Below are positions 7,519-15,475 of a DNA stretch of 34,548 nt, one piece after another; positions within the stretch are counted from its first letter, which is position 1; the number at the start of each line of letters is the position of its first letter. The DNA comes from Candidatus Sphingomonas excrementigallinarum (GTDB lineage: Bacteria; Pseudomonadota; Alphaproteobacteria; Sphingomonadales; Sphingomonadaceae): assembly GCA_019112965.1 (NCBI GenBank), contig DXIH01000163.1, positions 1 through 34,548 of the forward strand, given 5' to 3'. The notes under the pieces are model-generated. The model did not search any database and had not been told where the DNA came from. It saw only the letters and a list, made by a program, of their open reading frames with translations. The position numbers were made by a program, and so were the translations under genes.

Positions 7519-8262
7519 ATGCCCGCTACCCCCGCCTGGCCGCCGCAATCCACGCCCCGCCTGTTCGTCGACCAGCCGCTGGCCGAAGGCTCCATCCGCA
7601 TCGACGGCCCGGCGGCGCATTATCTGGTGTCGGTGATGCGCACCAAGATCGGCGATCCGGTCAAGCTGTTCGACGACCGCAGCGGCGAGTGGCTGGGCGT
7701 CGCCGCCTCGGTCGGCAAGCGCGACCTGACGCTGGACGTCACCGAACGGCTCCGCGCGCGTGAGGCGGTCCCCGACCTGTGGCTGTGCGCCGCGTCGCTG
7801 AAGAAGGGCCGGGTCGACTGGCTGGCCGAAAAGGCGTGCGAGCTGGGCGTGGCGCGGCTGGTGCCGGTCGTCACCCGCCGCACCGTGGTCGACAAGCCCA
7901 ATACCGAGCGGCTGCGCGCGCACATGATCGAGGCGGCCGAGCAATGCGGCCGCACCGCCCTTCCGGAGGTGGCCGAGCCGGTAAAGCTGGCGGCGTGCCT
8001 GCGCGACTGGCCCGAGGGGCGCGCGCTGTTCTTCGCCGACGAGACCGGCGGCGTGCCCGCGCTGGAGGCGATGCGGGCGCACCAGGGCCCTGCCGCGATC
8101 CTGATCGGCCCCGAAGGCGGCTTCGACGCCGAGGAACGCGAGGCGATCCGCGCCCATCCCTCCGCCATCGGCATCGGGCTGGGGCCCCGCATCCTGCGCG
8201 CGGATACGGCGGCGGCGGCGGCGGTGTCCCTCTGGATGGCGGCGGCGGGCGACTGGCGTTGA
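7519..8262 (+). CDS. rsmE: 16S rRNA (uracil(1498)-N3)-methyltransferase
   Basis: Methylates N3 of U1498 in 16S rRNA with SAM. 247 residues, the usual size. The N-terminal PUA-like part contains HYLVSVMRTKIGDPVKLFD. The C-terminal SPOUT (knotted) domain has EKACELGV, EAAEQCGR, ILIGPEGGF and the signature LGPRILRADTAAAAAV, which forms the SAM-binding knot. The first ATG at 7519 starts MPATPAWPPQSTPRLFVDQP; the conserved part begins at RLFVDQP. It is followed after 45 bp by gshA on the same strand, an arrangement I recall from other sphingomonads. Confidence 0.96.
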   Translation: MPATPAWPPQSTPRLFVDQPLAEGSIRIDGPAAHYLVSVMRTKIGDPVKLFDDRSGEWLGVAASVGKRDLTLDVTERLRAREAVPDLWLCAASLKKGRVDWLAEKACELGVARLVPVVTRRTVVDKPNTERLRAHMIEAAEQCGRTALPEVAEPVKLAACLRDWPEGRALFFADETGGVPALEAMRAHQGPAAILIGPEGGFDAEEREAIRAHPSAIGIGLGPRILRADTAAAAAVSLWMAAAGDWR

Positions 8263-8307
8263 TTCACCCTATGGCGTGGACGCTTCCGCGCGCGTAAGGC
8301 GCGGTTC

Positions 8308-9681
8308 ATGAGCACGAAGACCGCCAGCACCGCCAAGGGCGCCATCATCGAGTCGCGCGACCAGTTGATCGCCAGCTTCGCGCGCGGCGAAAAACCCAGC
8401 GATCGCTGGCGGATAGGCACCGAGCACGAGAAGTTCGTCTATGCGCTGGGCGACCATCACGCGCCCTCCTATGACGAAGCATCGGGCATCCGTGCGCTGC
8501 TGGGCGAGTTGGAGCAATATGGCTGGGCTCCGGTCATGGAGGGCGGCAACGTCATCGCGCTGACCGGCGCGGACGGATCGATCAGCCTGGAACCTGCGGG
8601 CCAGTTCGAGCTGTCGGGTGCGCCGCTCGACAATCTGCACCAGACCTGTGCCGAGACGGGGCGCCATCTGGCCCAGGTGAAGGCGGCAGGCGACAAGCTG
8701 GGCGTTGGCTTCCTGGGCCTGGGCATGTGGCCGGACAAGACCCGCGCCGAGCTGCCGATCATGCCCAAGGGCCGCTATGCGATCATGCTGCGCCACATGC
8801 CGCGCGTCGGCTCGCTGGGCCTCGACATGATGCTGCGCACCTCGACGATCCAGGTGAATCTGGATTACGCGTCGGAAGCCGACATGGTGAAGAAGTTCCG
8901 GGTCGGGCTGGCGCTGCAACCGCTGGCGACCGCGCTGTTCGCCAACTCGCCCTTCACCGAGGGTAAGCCCAACGGCAAGCTGTCCTTCCGCAGCCATATC
9001 TGGTCGGACACCGACCCCGCGCGCACCGGCATGCTGCCCTTCGTGTTCGAAGACGGCTTTGGCTATGAGCGTTACGCTGACTATGCGCTCGATGTGCCGA
9101 TGTATTTCGTCTACCGCGACGGCAAATATATCGACGCGGCCGGGCTGTCCTTCCGCGATTTCCTGAAGGGCGAGCTGTCGGTCCTGCCGGGCGAGCTGCC
9201 GACGATCGACGACTGGAACGACCACCTCTCGACCGCCTTCCCCGAGGTGCGGCTCAAGACCTTCCTGGAGATGCGCGGGGCCGATGGCGGGCCGTGGAAC
9301 CGCATCTGCGCGCTGCCCGCGCTGTGGGTCGGGCTGCTGTACGACAATGGCGCGCTCGATGCGGCCTGGGATCTGGTCAAGGGCTGGTCGCTCGATGAGC
9401 GGCAGAGCTTGCGCGATGCGGTACCCGAGCTGGCGCTGGACGCGCCGCTGCCGAGCGGTGGGCGTCTACGTGATATCGCGGGCGAGGTGCTCGACATCGC
9501 CCATGCGGGCCTTGCGGCGCGGGCGCGGCTCAATGGGGCGGGGGATAACGAGACCGGCTTCCTCGACCCGCTGCGCGAGATCGTCCGCTCGGGCAAGGTG
9601 CCTGCGCAGGTGCTGCTCGATCGCTACCATGGCGAATGGGGCGGGGATATCTCGCGGGTTTATGGGGAAGCGAGCTTCTGA
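8308..9681 (+). CDS. gshA: Glutamate-cysteine ligase, plant/alphaproteobacterial type
   Basis: First step of glutathione synthesis: ATP-dependent joining of glutamate and cysteine, in the cytoplasm. 457 residues, the normal size of the plant-type family, which is unrelated in length and motifs to the E. coli enzyme. Signatures seen: RIGTEHEKFVYAL near residue 35, GGNVIALTGADGSISLEPAG near 90, the MLRTSTIQVNLDYASE region, FANSPFTEGKPNG, RSHIWSDTDPARTG and TFLEMRGADGGPWN. The start ATG 8308 has a weak TAAGG upstream. The small membrane-protein gene begins 2 bp after the stop, so the two are probably translated together. Confidence 0.96.
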   Translation: MSTKTASTAKGAIIESRDQLIASFARGEKPSDRWRIGTEHEKFVYALGDHHAPSYDEASGIRALLGELEQYGWAPVMEGGNVIALTGADGSISLEPAGQFELSGAPLDNLHQTCAETGRHLAQVKAAGDKLGVGFLGLGMWPDKTRAELPIMPKGRYAIMLRHMPRVGSLGLDMMLRTSTIQVNLDYASEADMVKKFRVGLALQPLATALFANSPFTEGKPNGKLSFRSHIWSDTDPARTGMLPFVFEDGFGYERYADYALDVPMYFVYRDGKYIDAAGLSFRDFLKGELSVLPGELPTIDDWNDHLSTAFPEVRLKTFLEMRGADGGPWNRICALPALWVGLLYDNGALDAAWDLVKGWSLDERQSLRDAVPELALDAPLPSGGRLRDIAGEVLDIAHAGLAARARLNGAGDNETGFLDPLREIVRSGKVPAQVLLDRYHGEWGGDISRVYGEASF

Positions 9682-9683
9682 CG

Positions 9684-9869
9684 ATGGGCCTAGCGCTCTG
9701 GGCTTTCGCCGCCGTTGCGGCCGGCCTCTATTGCGTTGTGCGAGGCTTTATCGATTTTCGGCGCGGGCATTATGTCTGGGGAGCGTTGGGAATCGTCAGC
9801 GGGCTGGTCTTGCTGTCGATGCCTATTCCAACTCATGCGGTGAAGGTCGACATCCCTCTCACTCGCTGA
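9684..9869 (+). CDS. Small two-helix membrane protein, hypothetical
   Basis: 61 residues from ATG 9684: MGLALWAFAAVAAGLYCVVR, a basic loop (GFIDFRRGHYVWG), then a second hydrophobic helix (ALGIVSGLVLLSMPI) and a short tail. It starts 2 bp after the gshA stop, which supports translational coupling rather than chance. No family recognised and no direct tie to glutathione visible. A longer in-frame ORF from 9636 would overlap the end of gshA and is not preferred. Confidence 0.62.
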   Translation: MGLALWAFAAVAAGLYCVVRGFIDFRRGHYVWGALGIVSGLVLLSMPIPTHAVKVDIPLTR

Positions 9870-9883
9870 CGGAGCTGCGTGGG

Positions 9884-9957
9884 CTTCGACTTCGCTCAGC
9901 CTGAACGGACAATGGGATTGATTCTTAAACCTCCGTTCAGCCTGAGCGAAGTCGAAG
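9884..9957. repeat. REP-like inverted repeat, 25-bp arms
   Basis: Left arm 9884-9908 starts CTTCGACTTCGCTCAGCC. Right arm 9933-9957 is its reverse complement with one mismatch. The spacer is 24 bp. It lies between the convergent gene pair ending at 9869 and 9967. This CTTCGACTTCGCTCAG palindrome type is common between genes in sphingomonads as I recall. It may act as a transcription end or simply be a dispersed repeat. Confidence 0.85.
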
Positions 9958-9966
9958 GCCAAGGGC

Positions 9967-11238
9967 TCACCCCCGCCCCAAAACCCAGCGAAAGAACCGC
10001 GGCACCGCTCCATACCGCTCCATCCAGTCGTAATAATCCCTATACGCCGGATCGGTCGACAAATGCCGCTCCTCCGTCCGCGCCCGCCAGTAATAAATAC
10101 CGCTGACCACCCCCAGCAGCAGCGTGCTGCGCGCCGCATCCACCCAGGTCCCGGTCGACAGGATCGGGATCGTCGCGATCCACCAGAAGAGGTTCTTCGA
10201 CAGATAGGCCGGGTGCCGCGACACCGCATAAGGCCCGTGGGTCAAAATCCCCCGATGCGTCAGGTTGGAAAAACGGATGCCGAACGCCACGGTCGACCAG
10301 GCATAGATGGCGGTCAGCGCCACCAGCACCGCGCCGATCGCCGTCAGCACGATGGGATGCCCCGCGAACCAATAGCTCCACTCGGCGGTCCCCGGCCGAT
10401 AGTTGAGCGGGCCATTATTCCCCATCAGGATCGTCGGCGGGTAACAGATCAGCGCCGCCGCCCACGCCGCCGCATACGGATTGGCCGAGCGGATATGCGC
10501 ATCGAGCGGCCGCATGGTCAGCATATAGCCGACCGTCGCAAAGACCACGTCGATCAGGAACATCAGCGTGATGAGCCAGTTGGCCAGCGCCACCGGATCG
10601 TGCAGCACCACCGACAGGTCGCCGCGCACGAACATCGCAAAGCCGCCCGGCACCACCCCCAGCATGAAGGGCAGGAAGAACGCCTTCACCGCCCAGGCCC
10701 GCAGATGCGCGTAGATGGCGTGCCGATCCACGCCCGGCTGTCCGGTCAGCCACGCGCCGAGCATCCAGGCGCCGTCCTTCGGCTCGACCAGCCGCCGGTC
10801 GAGCCAGATCACATAGGGAATGGACAGCAGGAACAGCACCGGCGCCATCCAGCCCAGGCACCACATAGCAAAGGCGAAAATCCCCTGCCAATAGAATCGC
10901 CCGGTCGCGAAGATCAGCGCGATCCCGCCAAACGTCGCCCAGAGCCCGGCCAGCTTGGTCAGGCTGATGTCCAGCGTCTCGTGCGAGGGTCGCGGATTGG
11001 CCCAGTCGATCCCGGTCGAGGCATGGCAATGAACCTTGTCGACCAGCACCGACCAGAGCAGCATCGGCACGCCCGCACAGACCAGATGGAGCAGCGCCGC
11101 ATAAGGCCCGTCGAGATGCTGCCACCGGGCATAGCCGATCCAGCCAAGCGAGCCCACCAGCCCGGCCAGCCCGACCCCCGCACTGACGGCGGAGCGAGGA
11201 CGCGGCGGGCGCGGAACAGGCGGGGCGGAATCGACCAT
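9967..11238 (-). CDS. Polytopic membrane protein with isoprenylcysteine methyltransferase-like C-terminus
   Basis: A 423-residue protein with about ten hydrophobic stretches. The last 100 residues contain HGPYAVSRHPAYLSKNLFWW followed by EERHLSTDPAYRDYYDWMERYG, the hallmark of the ICMT/PEMT-like membrane methyltransferase fold that binds SAM. Typical bacterial members have 150-250 residues, so the first 300 residues, with several extra membrane helices and a proline/arginine-rich N-terminus, are a large extension. The substrate is unknown; bacteria do not make CAAX-prenylated proteins, so lipid or small-molecule methylation is more likely (inference). ATG 11238 has AAGG about 10 bp upstream. 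The gene is convergent with the gshA unit and divergent from mntH. Confidence 0.75.
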   Translation of the reverse strand: MVDSAPPVPRPPRPRSAVSAGVGLAGLVGSLGWIGYARWQHLDGPYAALLHLVCAGVPMLLWSVLVDKVHCHASTGIDWANPRPSHETLDISLTKLAGLWATFGGIALIFATGRFYWQGIFAFAMWCLGWMAPVLFLLSIPYVIWLDRRLVEPKDGAWMLGAWLTGQPGVDRHAIYAHLRAWAVKAFFLPFMLGVVPGGFAMFVRGDLSVVLHDPVALANWLITLMFLIDVVFATVGYMLTMRPLDAHIRSANPYAAAWAAALICYPPTILMGNNGPLNYRPGTAEWSYWFAGHPIVLTAIGAVLVALTAIYAWSTVAFGIRFSNLTHRGILTHGPYAVSRHPAYLSKNLFWWIATIPILSTGTWVDAARSTLLLGVVSGIYYWRARTEERHLSTDPAYRDYYDWMERYGAVPRFFRWVLGRG

Positions 11239-11310
11239 GGCAAACGGGCCTTAGCGTATTCCGGTAAGCAAGACGTTAGGAAGAGACGCGCCGTCCGTTT
11301 CATACTCCCT

Positions 11311-11510
11311 CCCTCGCCCCTCTTTGAGGGGAGAGGGTTGCGCCGACTTGGGCTTTGCGTAAGCAAAGTCCTAGTCGGAGCTGGGTGAGGGGTGAGCGTT
11401 CGCGGGACGCGAGCGCGCGAGCCTTTGGCTCGCTCAACCCCTCACCCAAGCTGCGCTAGCCAGCATGCTGGCAAGCTCCGCTAACCCTCTCCCCTATCCA
11501 GGGGAGAGGG
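11311..11510. repeat. Large compound inverted repeat filling the ICMT-like/mntH intergenic region
   Basis: Two copies of an 80-90-bp unit in opposite orientation: 11311-11397 and 11431-11510. Shared blocks are CCCTC-CCCC...GGGGAGAGGGTT at the outer ends and GCTGGGTGAGGGGT near the centre. Each copy has its own internal hairpin: CCGACT...AGTCGG enclosing CTTTGC-GTAA-GCAAAG (11343-11378) in the left copy, and the 14-bp palindrome GCCAGCATGCTGGC (11459-11472) in the right. At the apex is a 7-bp hairpin GCGAGCC-TTT-GGCTCGC (11417-11433). The whole gap without genes is 11239-11639 (401 bp). The remaining 72 bp on the left and 129 bp on the right must hold both divergent promoters, but I see no clear consensus boxes or operator. 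Confidence 0.85.
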
Positions 11511-11639
11511 AAGGAAGATAAGGAGGAAATGTCAGGGTAAACCGAGCGTTTCTCCCTCACAATCGGCAAAACGTCCTTACCGCGCGTAACGCCATGACGG
11601 GTTGTCGCCTTGGCCAAACTCCGCCACATCGGAAAGCCG

Positions 11640-12950
11640 ATGACCGTAGCCACGCCCGCCACCCGCTCGCTTGCCGAAAGCCATCGTTCGATCGTCGTGC
11701 CGGAGGGTGCGTCCTTCCTGCGGCGGTTGTTCGCCTTTGCCGGGCCGGGCTATCTGGTCGCGGTCGGCTATATGGACCCGGGCAATTGGGCGACCGACAT
11801 CGCGGGCGGATCGGCCTATGGCTATGCCCTCCTCTCGGTCATCCTGCTGTCCAACATCATGGCGATGATCCTGCAGGCGCTGTCGGCGCGGCTGGGGATC
11901 GCCGCCGGGCTGGACCTGGCGCAGGCGTGCCGGGCGGCCTACTCCAAACCTATCTCGCGCATATTGTGGCTGCTGTGCGAGATCGCGATCATCGCCTGCG
12001 ACCTGGCCGAGGTGCTGGGCACCGCCATCGCGCTGCAACTGCTGTTCGACCTGCCGCTGGTCTGGGGCGTGCTCATCACCGGGCTGGACGTGTTCCTGAT
12101 CCTGGCGCTCCAGCGTTACGGATTCAGGAAGGTCGAGGCGTTCATCATTGCGCTGCTCCTCATCATCGGCGGCTGTTTCCTCTATGAATTGATCGCCTCG
12201 CGCCCCGATGCGGGGGCGGTGATGGCCGGGTTCATCCCCACGGCGCGCATCGTCACCGATCCAGCGATGCTCTACATCGCGATCGGCATCCTGGGGGCGA
12301 CGGTGATGCCGCACAACCTCTACCTCCACTCCTCGGTGGTGCAGACGCGCGCCTTCGACGAGTCCGAGCATGGCAAGCGTGACGCGATCAGGATGGCGAC
12401 GATCGACAGCACGGTCGCGCTGTTCTTCGCCTTCTTCATCAACGCCGCGATCCTGATCGTGGCGGCGGCCACCTTCCATGTTGCCGGACGCACCGACGTC
12501 GCCGAGATCGACCAAGCTTACCGACTGCTTGCCCCGATGCTGGGCGCGGGCGCGGCGAGCGTGGTGTTCGGCGTCGCGCTGCTCGCCTCGGGTCAGAACT
12601 CGACCGTCACGGGGACGCTGGCCGGGCAGATCGTGATGGAGGGCTTTCTCGATCTGCGGCTCGCGCCCTGGCTGCGGCGGCTCATCACGCGCGGGCTGGC
12701 GATCATTCCCGCCGTTCTGGTCGTGGGGGCCAGCGGCCAGGCGGGCGCCACGAAGCTGCTGGTCCTCAGCCAAGTGATCCTCAGCCTCCAGCTTCCCTTC
12801 GCGGTGGTGCCGCTGGTGCGCTTCACCGCGGACAAGGGCATGATGGGCCCCTTCGCCAGTTCGGTCTGGCTGCGGATCCTGGCCTGGATCATTGCGGCGA
12901 TCATCAGCGGGCTGAACCTGACGCTGCTATGGGGTCTGGCGACGGGCTGA
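11640..12950 (+). CDS. mntH: Nramp-family divalent metal (Mn2+/Fe2+) transporter
   Basis: Proton-coupled importer of manganese and other divalent metals in the inner membrane. 436 residues with about 11 helices. The metal-binding residues are present: helix 1 has D46-P-G-N49 within [11 protein letters not shown], and helix 6 has [19 protein letters not shown], which carries the conserved methionine and histidine. [20 protein letters not shown] is another Nramp signature. ATG 11640 is preferred because GGAAAG lies 4 bp upstream; an in-frame TTG at 11610 would add ten residues. There is no visible Mur or MntR box that I can defend. It is followed by a hairpin and then glgP, and seems to be its own transcription unit. 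Confidence 0.95.
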   Translation: MTVATPATRSLAESHRSIVVPEGASFLRRLFAFAGPGYLVAVGYMDPGNWATDIAGGSAYGYALLSVILLSNIMAMILQALSARLGIAAGLDLAQACRAAYSKPISRILWLLCEIAIIACDLAEVLGTAIALQLLFDLPLVWGVLITGLDVFLILALQRYGFRKVEAFIIALLLIIGGCFLYELIASRPDAGAVMAGFIPTARIVTDPAMLYIAIGILGATVMPHNLYLHSSVVQTRAFDESEHGKRDAIRMATIDSTVALFFAFFINAAILIVAAATFHVAGRTDVAEIDQAYRLLAPMLGAGAASVVFGVALLASGQNSTVTGTLAGQIVMEGFLDLRLAPWLRRLITRGLAIIPAVLVVGASGQAGATKLLVLSQVILSLQLPFAVVPLVRFTADKGMMGPFASSVWLRILAWIIAAIISGLNLTLLWGLATG

Positions 12951-12976
12951 TTTCGTCTCGCACATGCGAAGGAATG

Positions 12977-13001
12977 CCGCGTGACTTCGCTCTTCACGCG
13001 G
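12977..13001. terminator. Hairpin between mntH and glgP, possible terminator
   Basis: CCGCGTGA (12977-12984) pairs perfectly with TCACGCGG (12994-13001) around a 9-base loop. It lies 26 bp after the mntH stop and 42 bp before the glgP start. No T-run follows (GTTAAG), so termination is not certain; it could also be an operator for the glycogen cluster. Confidence 0.4.
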
Positions 13002-13042
13002 TTAAGCTGGGCGCGACTGGACCCACAGGGACGCCCGAATCA

Positions 13043-15475
13043 ATGACGACCACCATCACCACCCTGCATGTCGACGACACCGGGCCGCTGGCCGACGCCA
13101 TCGTCGACACGCTGGTGCACCGGATCGGCAAGGACGCCGCCAATGCGCGGCCGCACGACTGGCTGGCCGCCACCATCCTGACCGTGCGCAACGACATCAT
13201 CGAACGCTGGATGGCCTCGACCCGCGAAGCCCATGCGGCGGGCGCCAAGCGGGTCTATTATCTCAGCCTGGAGTTCCTGATCGGGCGGCTGCTGCGTGAC
13301 GCGCTGTCCAATCTGGGGGTGATGGCGCAGGTGGCGGGCGCGCTGCAATCGCTGGGCGTCGATCTGGCCGAACTGGAGGAGATGGAACCCGACGCCGCGC
13401 TCGGCAATGGCGGCCTGGGACGGCTGGCGGCGTGTTTCATGGAGAGCCTCGCCAGCCTCGACCTGCCCGCCTATGGTTACGGCATCCGCTATGTGAACGG
13501 CATGTTCCGCCAGCGGATCGATGACGGCTGGCAGGTCGAACTGCCCGAAACCTGGCTGAGCCACGGCAATCCCTGGGAGTTCGAGCGTCGCGAGAGCGCC
13601 TATTTCGTCGGCTTCGGCGGCGAGGTGGTGGGCACCGAGACGGGCGCGGTTCATTGGAAACCCGCCGAGGCGGTCGAGGCGGTGGCGGTCGACACCCCCG
13701 TGGTCGGCTGGCGCGGCAAGCGGGTCAACACGCTGCGCCTGTGGACCGCGCAGGCGATCGATCCCATCCGGCTCGATCGGTTCAACGCGGGCGACTATAG
13801 CGGCGCGCTGGCGGGACAGCTGGCGGCCGAGACTCTGGTCCGCGTCCTCTATCCGTCCGACAGTTCGCCTGCGGGCCAGGAGCTGCGGCTGCGGCAGGAA
13901 TATTTCTTCTCCTCCGCCTCGCTCCAAGACATCGTCCGGCGGCATATCCAGTATTTCCACGACATCCGCACCCTGCCCGACAAGGCGGCGATCCAGCTCA
14001 ACGACACCCATCCGGCGGTGTCGGTCGCCGAGCTGATGCGGTTGCTGGTCGATCATCACGATCTCGGTTTCGACGAGGCGTGGGACATTACCCGGCGCAC
14101 CTTCGGCTATACGAACCACACCCTGCTGCCCGAGGCGCTGGAAAGCTGGCCGCTGCACCTGTTCGAGCGGCTGCTGCCGCGTCACATGCAGCTGATCTAT
14201 GCGATCAACGCCAAGCTGCTGCGCGAGGCGCGGGGCATGGAGGGTATCGACGACCGCGCCATCGCGGCGATCAGCCTGATCGATGAGGGCGGCGAGCGCC
14301 GGGTGCGCATGGCGAACCTGGCCTTTGCGGGCAGCCACAGCGTCAACGGCGTCGCCGCACTGCACACCGAGTTGATGAAGCAGACGGTCTTTGCCGACCT
14401 GCATCGCCTCTATCCGACGCGGATCAACAATAAGACCAACGGCATCACCCCGCGCCGCTGGTTGCAGCAATGCAATCCGCAACTAACCGCGCTGATCCGC
14501 GAGGCGATCGGGCCGGGTTTCCAAGATGACGCGGAAAAACTGATAGCGCTCACGGAATTTGCGCAGGACGCTAATTTCAGGGAACGCTTTCTGACGATCA
14601 AACGTTCCAACAAAGTGGGGCTGGCAAATTATCTTCGGGAATCGACGGGGCTACGGGTGGACCCCGATGCGCTGTTCGACGTCCAGATCAAACGCATCCA
14701 CGAATATAAGCGCCAGCTGCTGAACATCATCGAGACGGTGGCGCTGTACGACCAGATCCGCAGCCATCCCGAACGTGACTGGACCCCGCGCGTCAAGCTG
14801 TTCGCCGGGAAAGCCGCGTCGAGCTATCACAACGCCAAGCTGGTCATCAAACTGGCCAACGACGTCGCCCGTCGGGTCAATTCCGACCCCAGCGTCGGCC
14901 ATCTGCTGAAGGTCGGGTTCATCCCCAACTACAATGTCAGCCTGGCCGAGAAGATCATTCCCGCCGCCGACCTGTCCGAACAGATTTCGACCGCGGGCAT
15001 GGAGGCGTCGGGCACCGGCAATATGAAGTTCGCGCTGAACGGCGCGCTGACCATCGGCACGCTCGACGGCGCCAATGTCGAGATCAAGGAGCATGTCGGC
15101 GACGATCATATCGTCATCTTCGGCCTGACCGCCGACGAGGTCGCCGCCAAGCGCCGCGACGGCTATAACCCGCGCGAAGTGATCGAAGGCAGCCTGGAGC
15201 TGCGCCAAGCCGTCTCCGCCATCGCCTCGGGCGTGTTCTCACCCGACGATCCCGGCCGTTATGCCGGGCTGATGGGCGGCCTCTACGACGGCGACTGGTT
15301 CATGGTCGCCGCCGATTTCGATGCCTATGCCGCCGCGCAGCGCAGCGTCGACACCCGCTGGCAGGACCAGGCGGGCTGGGCGACCTCGGCCATCCACAAT
15401 GTCGCGAAAGTCGGATGGTTCTCCTCCGATCGCACCATCCGGCAATATGCCGAGGAAATCTGGAACGTGATGTGA
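13043..15475 (+). CDS. glgP: Glycogen (alpha-glucan) phosphorylase
   Basis: Releases glucose-1-phosphate from alpha-1,4-glucan ends with inorganic phosphate; pyridoxal phosphate dependent. 810 residues, normal for bacterial GlgP (about 800-830). Signatures: YYLSLEFLIGRLL, DAALGNGGLGRLAACF, QLNDTHPAVSVAELMR, the TNHTLLPEALE loop, NKTNGITPRRWL, FDVQIKRIHEYKRQ, and the PLP-lysine region EASGTGNMKFALNGAL. ATG 13043 is used: family homology starts soon after, and the open frame upstream runs back into the end of mntH. AGGGAC lies about 12 bp upstream. It is the first gene of the glycogen cluster. Its last codons overlap the GTG start of glgB by four bases. Confidence 0.97.
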   Translation: MTTTITTLHVDDTGPLADAIVDTLVHRIGKDAANARPHDWLAATILTVRNDIIERWMASTREAHAAGAKRVYYLSLEFLIGRLLRDALSNLGVMAQVAGALQSLGVDLAELEEMEPDAALGNGGLGRLAACFMESLASLDLPAYGYGIRYVNGMFRQRIDDGWQVELPETWLSHGNPWEFERRESAYFVGFGGEVVGTETGAVHWKPAEAVEAVAVDTPVVGWRGKRVNTLRLWTAQAIDPIRLDRFNAGDYSGALAGQLAAETLVRVLYPSDSSPAGQELRLRQEYFFSSASLQDIVRRHIQYFHDIRTLPDKAAIQLNDTHPAVSVAELMRLLVDHHDLGFDEAWDITRRTFGYTNHTLLPEALESWPLHLFERLLPRHMQLIYAINAKLLREARGMEGIDDRAIAAISLIDEGGERRVRMANLAFAGSHSVNGVAALHTELMKQTVFADLHRLYPTRINNKTNGITPRRWLQQCNPQLTALIREAIGPGFQDDAEKLIALTEFAQDANFRERFLTIKRSNKVGLANYLRESTGLRVDPDALFDVQIKRIHEYKRQLLNIIETVALYDQIRSHPERDWTPRVKLFAGKAASSYHNAKLVIKLANDVARRVNSDPSVGHLLKVGFIPNYNVSLAEKIIPAADLSEQISTAGMEASGTGNMKFALNGALTIGTLDGANVEIKEHVGDDHIVIFGLTADEVAAKRRDGYNPREVIEGSLELRQAVSAIASGVFSPDDPGRYAGLMGGLYDGDWFMVAADFDAYAAAQRSVDTRWQDQAGWATSAIHNVAKVGWFSSDRTIRQYAEEIWNVM

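Noticed and set aside
11311..11510. CRISPR array or rRNA/tRNA-like structure in the 401-bp gap
   Set aside because: There are only two inverted units with no regular spacers and no cloverleaf; it is a compound palindrome.
11610..11639. TTG start for mntH, ten residues longer
   Set aside because: ATG 11640 has a GGAAAG site close by and TTG starts are rare; not fully excluded.
11577..12773. 398-codon minus-strand open frame opposite mntH
   Set aside because: Low-complexity Gln/Arg/Asp/His sequence, an antisense shadow of the Nramp gene.
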